From: Candidatus Limivivens intestinipullorum | GTDB lineage: Bacteria; Bacillota; Clostridia; Lachnospirales; Lachnospiraceae | Reading direction: 5' to 3' | Assembly: GCA_018711185.1 (NCBI GenBank) | Contig: DVIQ01000071.1 | Location: 1 to 32,615 of the forward strand | DNA length: 32,615 bases | Shown: in pieces, positions 21,391 through 28,545 of the stretch | Position numbering within the stretch: position 1 is the first letter of the stretch | Layout of the letters: each line of letters opens with the position of its first letter | The notes under the pieces: generated by a model | Told to the model about the DNA's origin: nothing | The model's input: the letters and a program-made list of their open reading frames with translations, nothing else | Database searches by the model: none | Program-made: the position numbers and the translations under genes

Positions 21391-23844
21391 TTAAGCGTCA
21401 AGCGTCACCTTGTCCAGATGCCAGATCTCATCCACATACTGCTGGATGGTACGGTCGGAAGTAAACTTTCCGGAGGACGCCATATTCAGCATGGCCATCC
21501 GCGCCCAGCGCTTCTGATCCCGGTAGGCTTCCTCTACCTTCTTCTGGGCCTCCGCGTAGGGCTTGAAGTCCGCCAGAATAAAGTAGGTGTCCGCCCGGTC
21601 GCTGCTTTTGGTGTTCAGCAGGGAATCGTAAATGTCCCGGAACAGCTCCGTATTCCGGCTGTACTCGCCGTTGATAAGCTGCATCAGCACGCGGCGGATA
21701 TCCTGGTCGTTATTGAAGTAATCGGTGGGATGATAGCCGCCGTTCTGCTCGTAGTTGATCACCTGCTCCGCGGACAAACCGAAGATAAAGGCGTTCTCCT
21801 CGCCTATCTCCTGAACAATCTCCACATTCGCGCCGTCCATAGTTCCCAGGGTGGGCGCGCCGTTCAGCATGAACTTCATGTTTCCGGTACCGGAGGCCTC
21901 CTTGCTGGCCGTGGAGATCTGTTCGGACACATCAGCCGCCGCGAAGATAATCTCCGCGTTGGATACCCGGTAGTCCTCAATGAATACTACCTTCAGCTTG
22001 CCGTTGATGGAAGCATCGTTGTTGATCACGTCCGCCACAGAATTGATCAGCTTGATGGTCAGCTTCGCCCGACGATAACCGGCAGCCGCCTTCGCGCCGA
22101 AGATGAAAGTTCTGGGGTAGAAATCCATCTCCGGATGGTCCTTAATGGTGTTGTACAGGTACATCACGTGAAGGATATTCAGAAGCTGTCTCTTGTACTC
22201 ATGGAGACGCTTTACCTGCACGTCGAAGATCGAGCGGGGATCCACGTCGATGCCGTTGTGTTCCTTGATATACTTCGCCAGACGAACCTTGTTCTGGTAC
22301 TTGATGTTCATGAACTCCTGCTGCGCCTTGGGATCATCCACATACAGCTTCATCTTGGCAATCTGGGGAAGATCCGTGATCCACTCATCACCGATGTGAT
22401 CCGTCACCCAGTCGGCCAGCAGCGGGTTCGCGTGAAGCAGGAAACGTCTCTGGGTAATGCCGTTCGTCTTATTGTTGAATTTCTCCGGCATCATCTCATA
22501 GAAGTCCTTCAGCTCCTGATTCTTTAAGATCTCCGTATGCAGGGCAGCCACACCGTTTACGGAATAACCAGCCGCGATGGCGAGATGAGCCATCTTTACC
22601 TGGCCGTCATAGATAATGGCCATCTTGCGGACTTTCTCCTCGTTGCCCGGATACATCTCGCGGATCTTATTGCAGAATCTGCGGTTGATCTCCTCCACAA
22701 TCTGGTAAACTCTGGGAAGAAGTCTGGAAAACAGCTCGATGGGCCATTTCTCCAGGGCCTCGGCCATGATCGTGTGGTTCGTATAAGCGCAGGTCTTGGT
22801 GGTAACATCCCACGCTTCATCCCACTCTAAGCCCTCCTCGTCCAGAAGGATACGCATAAGCTCTGCCACGGCAACTGTGGGGTGCGTGTCGTTTAACTGG
22901 AAGGTGGCCTTCTCATAAAATTTCCGGATATCGCTGTGCGCTTTCTTATACTTGGCCACAGCCGCCTGTACGCTGGCGGAAATAAAGAAATACTGCTGTT
23001 TCAGACGCAGCTCCTTGCCGGCGTAGTGTTCGTCGGCGGGATACAGAACCTCCACGATGTTCTTCGCCAGGTTCTCCTGCTCCACAGCCCGCATATAATC
23101 GCCCTTGTTGAAGGAATCCAACTGGAAGTCGTTAATGGCCTCCGCGTCCCACACACGCAGGGTATTCACGATACCGTTATTGTAGCCCACAATGGGGATA
23201 TCAAAGGGAATCGCCCGGACAGACTGATAGCCTTCCTGGATAAATTTATTTCTTCCGGTGGCATGGTCATATTCTACCCGCACATAACCGCCGAATTTTA
23301 CTTCCTTGGCGTACTCCGGACGGCGAAGCTCAAAGGGATTTCCGTCCTTCAGCCAGTTATCCGGCACCTCCACCTGATAGCCATCCTCAATCTTCTGCTT
23401 AAACATACCGTAGCGGTAGCGGATGCCGCAGCCGTAAGCCGCGTAACCCAGGGTCGCCAGAGAATCCAGGAAGCAGGCTGCCAGACGGCCAAGACCGCCG
23501 TTTCCAAGGGCCGCGTCCGGCTCCTGGTCCTCGATCACGTTCAGATCAAAGCCAAGCTCCGCCAGCGCTTCCTTTACTTCCTTGTACTCTGTCAGATTAA
23601 TCAGATTGTTTCCAAGGGCGCGTCCCATCAGGAACTCCATGGACATGTAGTAAACAATCTTGGGATCATCCTTCTCATACTGTTTCTGAGTTTTCATCCA
23701 GTTCTCAATAATCGTATCCTTTACCGCGTAGGAAACGGCCTGGAAAATCTGCTGCTTTGTAGCCTCTTCGATGGTCCTGCGATATAAAGAAACCACATTG
23801 TCCTTCACCTCGGCAATAAATGCCTCTTTGTCGAATTTCTTCAT
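21391..23844 (-). CDS. glgP: Glycogen/maltodextrin phosphorylase
   Basis: This pyridoxal-phosphate enzyme releases glucose 1-phosphate from alpha-1,4-glucans with phosphate. It has 817 residues, the normal length. N-terminal landmarks are YYMSMEFLMGRALGNNL and DAALGNGGLGRLAACFLDS. The cofactor motif EASGTGNMKFMLNGAPTLG carries the PLP lysine at residue 657, and DGANVEI follows. The start has GGAGGAAAGA directly before the ATG, and ileS stops only 10 bases upstream, so glgP is the second gene of the T-box-controlled ileS transcript. No other glycogen genes (glgA, glgC, glgB) are near. The pairing with ileS is unusual and is treated as a finding. Confidence 0.96.
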   Translation of the reverse strand: MKKFDKEAFIAEVKDNVVSLYRRTIEEATKQQIFQAVSYAVKDTIIENWMKTQKQYEKDDPKIVYYMSMEFLMGRALGNNLINLTEYKEVKEALAELGFDLNVIEDQEPDAALGNGGLGRLAACFLDSLATLGYAAYGCGIRYRYGMFKQKIEDGYQVEVPDNWLKDGNPFELRRPEYAKEVKFGGYVRVEYDHATGRNKFIQEGYQSVRAIPFDIPIVGYNNGIVNTLRVWDAEAINDFQLDSFNKGDYMRAVEQENLAKNIVEVLYPADEHYAGKELRLKQQYFFISASVQAAVAKYKKAHSDIRKFYEKATFQLNDTHPTVAVAELMRILLDEEGLEWDEAWDVTTKTCAYTNHTIMAEALEKWPIELFSRLLPRVYQIVEEINRRFCNKIREMYPGNEEKVRKMAIIYDGQVKMAHLAIAAGYSVNGVAALHTEILKNQELKDFYEMMPEKFNNKTNGITQRRFLLHANPLLADWVTDHIGDEWITDLPQIAKMKLYVDDPKAQQEFMNIKYQNKVRLAKYIKEHNGIDVDPRSIFDVQVKRLHEYKRQLLNILHVMYLYNTIKDHPEMDFYPRTFIFGAKAAAGYRRAKLTIKLINSVADVINNDASINGKLKVVFIEDYRVSNAEIIFAAADVSEQISTASKEASGTGNMKFMLNGAPTLGTMDGANVEIVQEIGEENAFIFGLSAEQVINYEQNGGYHPTDYFNNDQDIRRVLMQLINGEYSRNTELFRDIYDSLLNTKSSDRADTYFILADFKPYAEAQKKVEEAYRDQKRWARMAMLNMASSGKFTSDRTIQQYVDEIWHLDKVTLDA

Positions 23845-23854
23845 TCTTTCCTCC

Positions 23855-26800
23855 TTATGCCCGCTTTACGCCCATGGACACCGTCTGCCCGTTGATATTC
23901 CATTCCTTCTCGTAGCCCTCCGTGTGTCCTTTCACGATCTCGTCAGCCAGCACTTCAGACTTCACTGTCTCTTCATTCGCTGCCAGAATCTCTAAAATCC
24001 GGTCATTGTCCTTTGCATAAACCGTAATCCTGTCCGTAACCTCAAACCCTGCTTCCTTGCGCATGGTCTGAATCTTACTGATAATCTCCCTTACAAAGCC
24101 CTCCTCGATCAGTTCTTCCGTCAGGTTCGTATCCAGAACAACGGTGATCTCGTTGTCCTGTTCCGATACAAAGCCCTCTGTCTGGGCCGTCTCAATCAGG
24201 AGATCCTCTTCCAATAATACAATGCTTTCACCGTCGATGTCAAGCTTCAGCTCTCCTTTGGCGCGCAGTTCATTCATCGCCGCGTTTCCATCCAGCTTGG
24301 GAAGAATCTGGCGGATCTTATTCAGCAGCTTGCCGTACTTGGGTCCCACCGTGCGCATCTGAGGCTTGAAAGAGTAGGAAGTAAACGCGCTGACATCCTC
24401 CGTAAAGGCAATCTTCTTGGCGTTTAACTCCTCCCGGATGATGTCCGCGAAGTAATCCGGCAGAATGATGGGGGCCTTTACATACATACCGGCAATGGGC
24501 TGACGGTTCTTGATATTCGCCGTATTTCTGCAGGCGCGCCCCATAACAACGATCTTCAGCACCTCGTCCATGTTCTTTTCCAGCTCTTTGTCGATCCACT
24601 CCTCATTTACCGTGGGGAAATCGCACAAGTGCACGCTCTCCGGCGCGGAAGCGTCGATGCTGCACACCAGGTTCCGATAGATCTGCTCCGTCATAAAGGG
24701 AATCATGGGAGCCGCGGCCTTGCTCACCGTCACCAGCGCCGTGTAAAGGGTCATATAGGCGTTGATCTTATCCTGCTCCATGCCCTTTGCCCAGAAACGG
24801 TCGCGGCAGCGGCGCACGTACCAGTTGCTCATGTCGTCCACGAAATCCTGAAGGGCTCTTGCCGCTTCCGGAATCCGGTAGTTTCCAAGATCGCTGTCCA
24901 CCGTCTTTACCATGGTGTTCATCTTGGAGAGGAGCCATTTGTCCATAACGGACAGCTTCTCATAATCCAATGTATATTTTGTGGCGTCAAACTCATCGAT
25001 ATTCGCGTAGAGCACAAAAAACGCGTAGGTATTCCAGAGGGTTCCCATAAACTTGCGCTGGCCTTCCATGACCGCCTTTCCGTGGAAGCGGTTCGGCAGC
25101 CAGGGCGCGCTGTTGATGTAGAAATACCAGCGAATCGCGTCCGCGCCGTAGGTTTCCAATGCCTCAAAGGGATCTACCGCGTTGCCCTTGGATTTGCTCA
25201 TCTTCTGGCCATTCTCATCCTGCACGTGTCCCAGAACGATGACATTTTCATAAGGCGCTTTGTTAAACAGGAGGGTAGACTCCGCCAGCAGAGAGTAGAA
25301 CCATCCTCTTGTCTGGTCCACCGCCTCGGAAATAAACTGAGCCGGGAACTGCTGATTGAAAAGCTCCTGATTCTCAAAAGGATAATGATGCTGGGCGAAG
25401 GGCATGGCGCCGGAGTCAAACCAGCAGTCGATCACTTCCGGAACCCGGTGCATCTCTTTTCCGCATTTCGGGCACTTAATCGTAATCTCATCGATATACG
25501 GACGGTGCAGCTCCACCGTCTTGGCGGCTTCGTTTCCGCTCATCTCATAGAGTTCCTGACGGCTCCCAACAGAATGCATGCAGCCGCAGTCATCGCACTG
25601 CCAGATATTCAGCGGTGTTCCCCAATAGCGGTTCCGGCTGATGCCCCAATCCTGAACGTTCTCCAGCCAGTCGCCGAAACGGCCCTTGCCGATGCTCTCC
25701 GGAATCCAGTTGATGGTATTGTTGTTCCGGATCAGGTCCTCCTTTACGGCTGTCATCTTGATGAACCAGGATTCTCTCGCGTAATAGATCAGCGGCGTAT
25801 CGCAGCGCCAGCAGTGCGGATAGCTGTGCTCAAACTTGGGAGCGGCGAACAGAAGCCCTCTCTTATCCAGATCCTCCAGTACCTTGGGATCGGCCTTCTT
25901 TACGAAGAGTCCCGCAAAGGGCGTGTCCTCAGTCATCTCGCCCTTGGAGTTTACAAGCTGTACAAAAGGCAGGTCATACCGGCGGCCTGTCTGGGCGTCG
26001 TCCTCACCAAAGGCCGGAGCCGTGTGAACCACGCCGGTACCGTCGGTCATAGTAACATAGTCCGCGCAGGTCACAAAGAACGCTTTCTTGTGCTGCTTCT
26101 CCGCCTGAATCCTTGAGCACTCATACAGAGGTTCGTACTCTTTCCACTCCAGATCCTTTCCGGTGAAAGTTTCCAGAACCTCATAGGCCGGGGCGTCCTC
26201 GGTCTTTAACCCGCCCAGAACCGTATCCAGCAGCGCCTGGGCCATGTAATAGGTATAGCCGTCCGCGGCCTTTACCTTGCAGTAAGTCTCCTGGGGATTT
26301 ACGCAGAGGGCCAGGTTCGAGGGCAGCGTCCAGGGCGTGGTGGTCCATGCCAGGATATAGGCGTCCTCTCCCTTTACCTTAAAGCGCACGATGGCGGAGC
26401 GCTCCTTCACGTCCTTGTAACCCTGGGCAACCTCCTGCGCGGACAGCGGCGTGCCGCAGCGGGGGCAGTAGGGAACTACCTTAAAACCCTTGTAGAGAAG
26501 TCCCTTGTCCCAGATCTTCTTTAAAGCCCACCACTCGGATTCAATATAATCGTCGTGATACGTCACGTAAGGATGCTCCATATCCGCCCAGAAGCCAACA
26601 GTGGCGGAAAAATCCTCCCACATGCCCTTGTACTTCCAAACGCTCTCCTTACATTTATCAATAAAGGGCACCAGGCCGTACTCCTCGATCTGCTCCTTGC
26701 CGTCCAGACCAAGGAGCTTCTCCACCTCCAGCTCCACCGGAAGTCCGTGGGTATCCCAGCCGGCCTTTCTCGGAACCATCTTTCCCTTCATGGTCTGATA

Positions 26801-27010
26801 GCGGGGAATCATGTCCTTGATAACACGGGTCAGCACATGGCCGATGTGGGGCTTGCCGTTTGCGGTAGGCGGCCCGTCGTAAAAGGTGTAGGTCTCCGCA
26901 CCTTCTCGGTTTTCGATGCTCTTCTCAAAGATATGGTTGTCTTCCCAGAACTTCTCCACCTCTTTTTCACGGCTTACGAAATTCAGGTCTGTGGAAACTT
27001 TTTTGTACAT
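23855..27010 (-). CDS. ileS: Isoleucyl-tRNA synthetase
   Basis: This enzyme charges tRNA-Ile. It has 1051 residues, the length of the clostridial/eukaryote-like (type 2) IleRS, which is longer than the Bacillus or E. coli type. The class I signatures are present: PHIGHV near residue 57 and KMSKS starting at Lys603. The editing domain (GTGVVHTAPAFGEDD) and CxxC zinc-like pairs (YCPRCG near 190, CDDCGC and CPKCGKEM further on) are seen. The start has AAGGAAA just upstream. Expression is governed by the T-box in the leader, and a 38-bp minisatellite separates the two. It is followed after 10 bases by glgP. Type 2 enzymes are often mupirocin-tolerant, but that is family knowledge and not shown here. 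Confidence 0.97.
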   Translation of the reverse strand: MYKKVSTDLNFVSREKEVEKFWEDNHIFEKSIENREGAETYTFYDGPPTANGKPHIGHVLTRVIKDMIPRYQTMKGKMVPRKAGWDTHGLPVELEVEKLLGLDGKEQIEEYGLVPFIDKCKESVWKYKGMWEDFSATVGFWADMEHPYVTYHDDYIESEWWALKKIWDKGLLYKGFKVVPYCPRCGTPLSAQEVAQGYKDVKERSAIVRFKVKGEDAYILAWTTTPWTLPSNLALCVNPQETYCKVKAADGYTYYMAQALLDTVLGGLKTEDAPAYEVLETFTGKDLEWKEYEPLYECSRIQAEKQHKKAFFVTCADYVTMTDGTGVVHTAPAFGEDDAQTGRRYDLPFVQLVNSKGEMTEDTPFAGLFVKKADPKVLEDLDKRGLLFAAPKFEHSYPHCWRCDTPLIYYARESWFIKMTAVKEDLIRNNNTINWIPESIGKGRFGDWLENVQDWGISRNRYWGTPLNIWQCDDCGCMHSVGSRQELYEMSGNEAAKTVELHRPYIDEITIKCPKCGKEMHRVPEVIDCWFDSGAMPFAQHHYPFENQELFNQQFPAQFISEAVDQTRGWFYSLLAESTLLFNKAPYENVIVLGHVQDENGQKMSKSKGNAVDPFEALETYGADAIRWYFYINSAPWLPNRFHGKAVMEGQRKFMGTLWNTYAFFVLYANIDEFDATKYTLDYEKLSVMDKWLLSKMNTMVKTVDSDLGNYRIPEAARALQDFVDDMSNWYVRRCRDRFWAKGMEQDKINAYMTLYTALVTVSKAAAPMIPFMTEQIYRNLVCSIDASAPESVHLCDFPTVNEEWIDKELEKNMDEVLKIVVMGRACRNTANIKNRQPIAGMYVKAPIILPDYFADIIREELNAKKIAFTEDVSAFTSYSFKPQMRTVGPKYGKLLNKIRQILPKLDGNAAMNELRAKGELKLDIDGESIVLLEEDLLIETAQTEGFVSEQDNEITVVLDTNLTEELIEEGFVREIISKIQTMRKEAGFEVTDRITVYAKDNDRILEILAANEETVKSEVLADEIVKGHTEGYEKEWNINGQTVSMGVKRA

Positions 27011-27077
27011 TTTCCTTGGTCATCCTTTCTGAAAATGATGGCGCTTCGTCCCAGAGGCGGCAGACCGCGCGTTTAAG

Positions 27078-27258
27078 CTGCCGGGGCCCGCAGGCTTGGC
27101 AGTGTTCGCCTCGCCGGGCTTGCAGGTCGCCGGGCCGCATTTTCGGCTCACTGGGCCATGCAGGTCGTCAGGCCGGGTTTTCGGCTCGCCGGGCCATGCA
27201 GGTCGTCAGGCCGCGTTTTCGGCTCGCCGGGCCATGCGGATCGTCAGGCCGCGGGACG
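27078..27258 (-). repeat. 38-bp minisatellite in the ileS leader
   Basis: Four tandem units of 38 bp (27108-27145, 27146-27183, 27184-27221, 27222-27258, the last 37 bp) plus a degraded partial unit from 27078. Shared parts are GCTCGCCGGGCCATGCAGG, TCGTCAGGCC and TTTTCG. Units 2 and 3 differ at only a few positions. They lie between the T-box terminator and the ileS ribosome site. GC content is far above the neighbours. Each unit has self-complementary GGCC pairs and could form a chain of small hairpins. Confidence 0.9.
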
Positions 27259-27531
27259 AAAAAAAGCCCGTCCTTGTAAAAGGACGGGCATCTGTGTCTG
27301 ATAAGCCTCGCTTAACCACCTGTTACAGCATACAATCATATGCGTTCCCGATAACGGAGGGAATCCCGTCCAGGCTTACTGCTTTCAGCCGGCAACTCCG
27401 AAGTGATCTTCCCCAGTCTCTATTCGCACCGGGCTCCCACCCTCCCCGGCTCGCTGGGCCTTTCAAGGCTGCGTACTGTCTTCCTCATGGTCTTTGCGGT
27501 ATCGCGCGAAGCGCGAAGCGCTCCGTGAATA
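27259..27531 (-). promoter_or_regulatory. T-box riboswitch, isoleucine specific
   Basis: On the minus strand the order of parts is that of a T-box leader. The upper stem I reads AGCGAGCCGGGG...GGTGGGAGCCCGG with GTGCGAATA (27421-27458). The specifier loop has GAAG-ATC-AC with the Ile codon ATC at 27407-27405. Then AGTAAGCCTGGACGGG with CCGTTATCGGG forms the later stems. The antiterminator bulge region AACAGGTGGTTAAGCGAGG (27325-27307) contains TGGT, which pairs with the ACCA end of uncharged tRNA-Ile. The terminator is GCCCGTCCTT / AAGGACGGGC (27289-27266) with seven T (27265-27259). Uncharged tRNA-Ile should permit read-through into ileS and glgP. Confidence 0.93.
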
Positions 27532-27536
27532 GCTTC

Positions 27537-27565
27537 ATTATACGCAGGAGGGGCGGAAAAGTCAA
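27537..27565 (-). promoter_or_regulatory. Strong sigma-A promoter of the T-box-ileS-glgP transcript
   Basis: On the minus strand TTGACT (27565-27560), 17 bases, TATAAT (27542-27537). The predicted start near 27531 opens the T-box leader. Confidence 0.88.
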
Positions 27566-27593
27566 GGGGGATTCTGCGCGGCTGCGGGCCAGC

Positions 27594-27735
27594 AGTTATA
27601 GTGCGGCCCAGGTCCGCGTACATGCTGCGCAGACCGTAAGAACAGGATTTGGCAGGCGATCTGGCTTCGCGAAGCGAACCCGGAATACCAGATCGCCCGT
27701 TGCTGGTCAGGGAGTGACCAGTAACGAACTGTTAC
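27594..27735 (-). repeat. Modular palindromic repeat, large copy with two cargo hairpins (copy I)
   Basis: Reading the minus strand: left end GTAACAGTTCG; hairpin 1 (TTACTGGTCA with TGACCAGCAA); hairpin 2 (GGCGATCTGG with CCAGATCGCC, apex TTCGCTTCGCGAA as in copy A); then AAATCCTGTTCTTACGGTC; core hairpin TGCGCAGCATGTACGCG; right end GACCTGGGCCGCACTATAAC. It has the same order of modules as copy C but different internal hairpins. It fills the gap between the ileS and toxin-antitoxin promoters. Confidence 0.82.
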
Positions 27736-27750
27736 CCGCAGCTTTTGAAT

Positions 27751-27794
27751 AATCGAACGATTTTATTGATAAATTCGTTCGATTTGAGTATAAT
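27751..27794 (+). promoter_or_regulatory. Toxin-antitoxin promoter with a 34-bp near-palindromic operator
   Basis: TTGATA (27766-27771), 17 bases, TATAAT (27789-27794). AATCGAACGA (27751-27760) and TCGTTCGATT (27775-27784) are perfect inverted arms, and the bases between are nearly symmetric too. The operator covers the -35 box, as expected for autorepression by an antitoxin or toxin-antitoxin complex. Confidence 0.72.
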
Positions 27795-27839
27795 AATATT
27801 GAAACCCCACATTCTTCCATCATACAGGAGGTGCAGCCT

Positions 27840-28055
27840 ATGTCAATCACCGCAACAGAATTAAAATTAAATCTTGGCAAGTACTTAAAGCTTGCAGAAC
27901 ACGAAGATGTGTTCATCACACGGAACGGCAAAGTTGTAGCAAAACTTACCAATCCCAATGCTGACCGCATGGAGATGGCAAAATCACTCCTTGGCGTCAT
28001 TCCTGCCGACATTACGTTGGATGAAGCGCGGGAAGAAAGGATCTCTAAAATATGA
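27840..28055 (+). CDS. Phd/YefM-family antitoxin
   Basis: This is the DNA-binding antitoxin of a type II toxin-antitoxin pair. It has 71 residues from the ATG that follows AGGAGG by eight bases; an in-frame GTG at 27831 overlaps that site and is rejected. Residues 1-45 fit the Phd/YefM fold (SITATELKLNLGKYLKLAEHE in parts: TATELKLNLGKYL, then EDVFITRNGKVVAKL). The C-terminal 25 residues (DITLDEAREERISKI) are the charged tail that usually wraps the toxin. The stop overlaps the toxin start (ATGA). The long inverted repeat upstream is the likely operator. Confidence 0.9.
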   Translation: MSITATELKLNLGKYLKLAEHEDVFITRNGKVVAKLTNPNADRMEMAKSLLGVIPADITLDEAREERISKI

Positions 28056-28522
28056 AAGCCTTGATTGATACCTGTGTTATTGTGGATATTCTCCAAAAGC
28101 GGGAACCTTTCTGCCATGCGGCTATGGAAATCCTTCTTTCTGTTTCTAATCGGAAATGTGCGGGCATTCTGACCGCAAAAGCCATTACGGACATTTCCTA
28201 CATTCTGCGGCGAAGTATCCACAATGAAGAAGACGTACGCAAACTCCTCCGTATTCTCTTTACCCTTTTTGAAGTAAACGATACTTTTTCTGCGGATTGT
28301 GAACTCGCTGTGGACTCTCCCATAAAGGACTACGAAGACGCTGTCATGATACAGACCGCTTCCCGTATTGGCGCGGACTGCATTGTAACCAGAAATTTAA
28401 AGGATTACCAGTTATCACCTCTTCCGGTCTTCTCCCCGGAGCAATTTCTTTCGGAGCTGGCGAAAGAAGAAACCTTCGAAGAGCAAAACTCAGAAAAAGA
28501 CCAGGTTCCATGTAAGCAATGA
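28052..28522 (+). CDS. PIN-domain toxin (VapC-like ribonuclease)
   Basis: This is the likely RNA-cleaving partner of the Phd/YefM antitoxin. It has 156 residues and overlaps the antitoxin stop by four bases. PIN acidic residues are seen at Asp6 (ALIDTCVIVD), the KDYEDAV motif (Glu95/Asp96) and TRNLKDY (Asn115, Asp118). It resembles the PIN_3-type group. The core ends near residue 132 with FSPEQFLSEL; the last 20 residues are polar, and codons 149-156 lie inside a hairpin that is the terminator for the convergent minus-strand gene. A decayed copy of the gene's 3' end occurs at 31.1 kb. RNA target unknown. Confidence 0.87.
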   Translation: MKALIDTCVIVDILQKREPFCHAAMEILLSVSNRKCAGILTAKAITDISYILRRSIHNEEDVRKLLRILFTLFEVNDTFSADCELAVDSPIKDYEDAVMIQTASRIGADCIVTRNLKDYQLSPLPVFSPEQFLSELAKEETFEEQNSEKDQVPCKQ

Positions 28523-28531
28523 ACCTGGTCT
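28494..28531 (-). terminator. Terminator of the surface-protein gene, embedded in the toxin coding sequence
   Basis: On the minus strand AGACCAGGTTC (28531-28521), 12 loop bases, GAACCTGGTCT (28508-28498), then a T-run (28498-28494). It overlaps the last eight codons and stop of the plus-strand toxin gene. Confidence 0.82.
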
Positions 28532-28545
28532 AATATCTTATCCGT

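Noticed and set aside
24629..26116. A 495-codon plus-strand frame opposite ileS
   Set aside because: It is a long antisense shadow of a highly conserved synthetase gene, with no recognisable domain.
27078..27258. Possible CRISPR array
   Set aside because: The 38-bp units are directly adjacent without unique spacers, and no cas genes are present. It is a tandem minisatellite.
27096..27752. A 218-codon plus-strand open frame
   Set aside because: It runs antisense through the minisatellite, T-box, promoter and repeat copy I; no ribosome site or domain.
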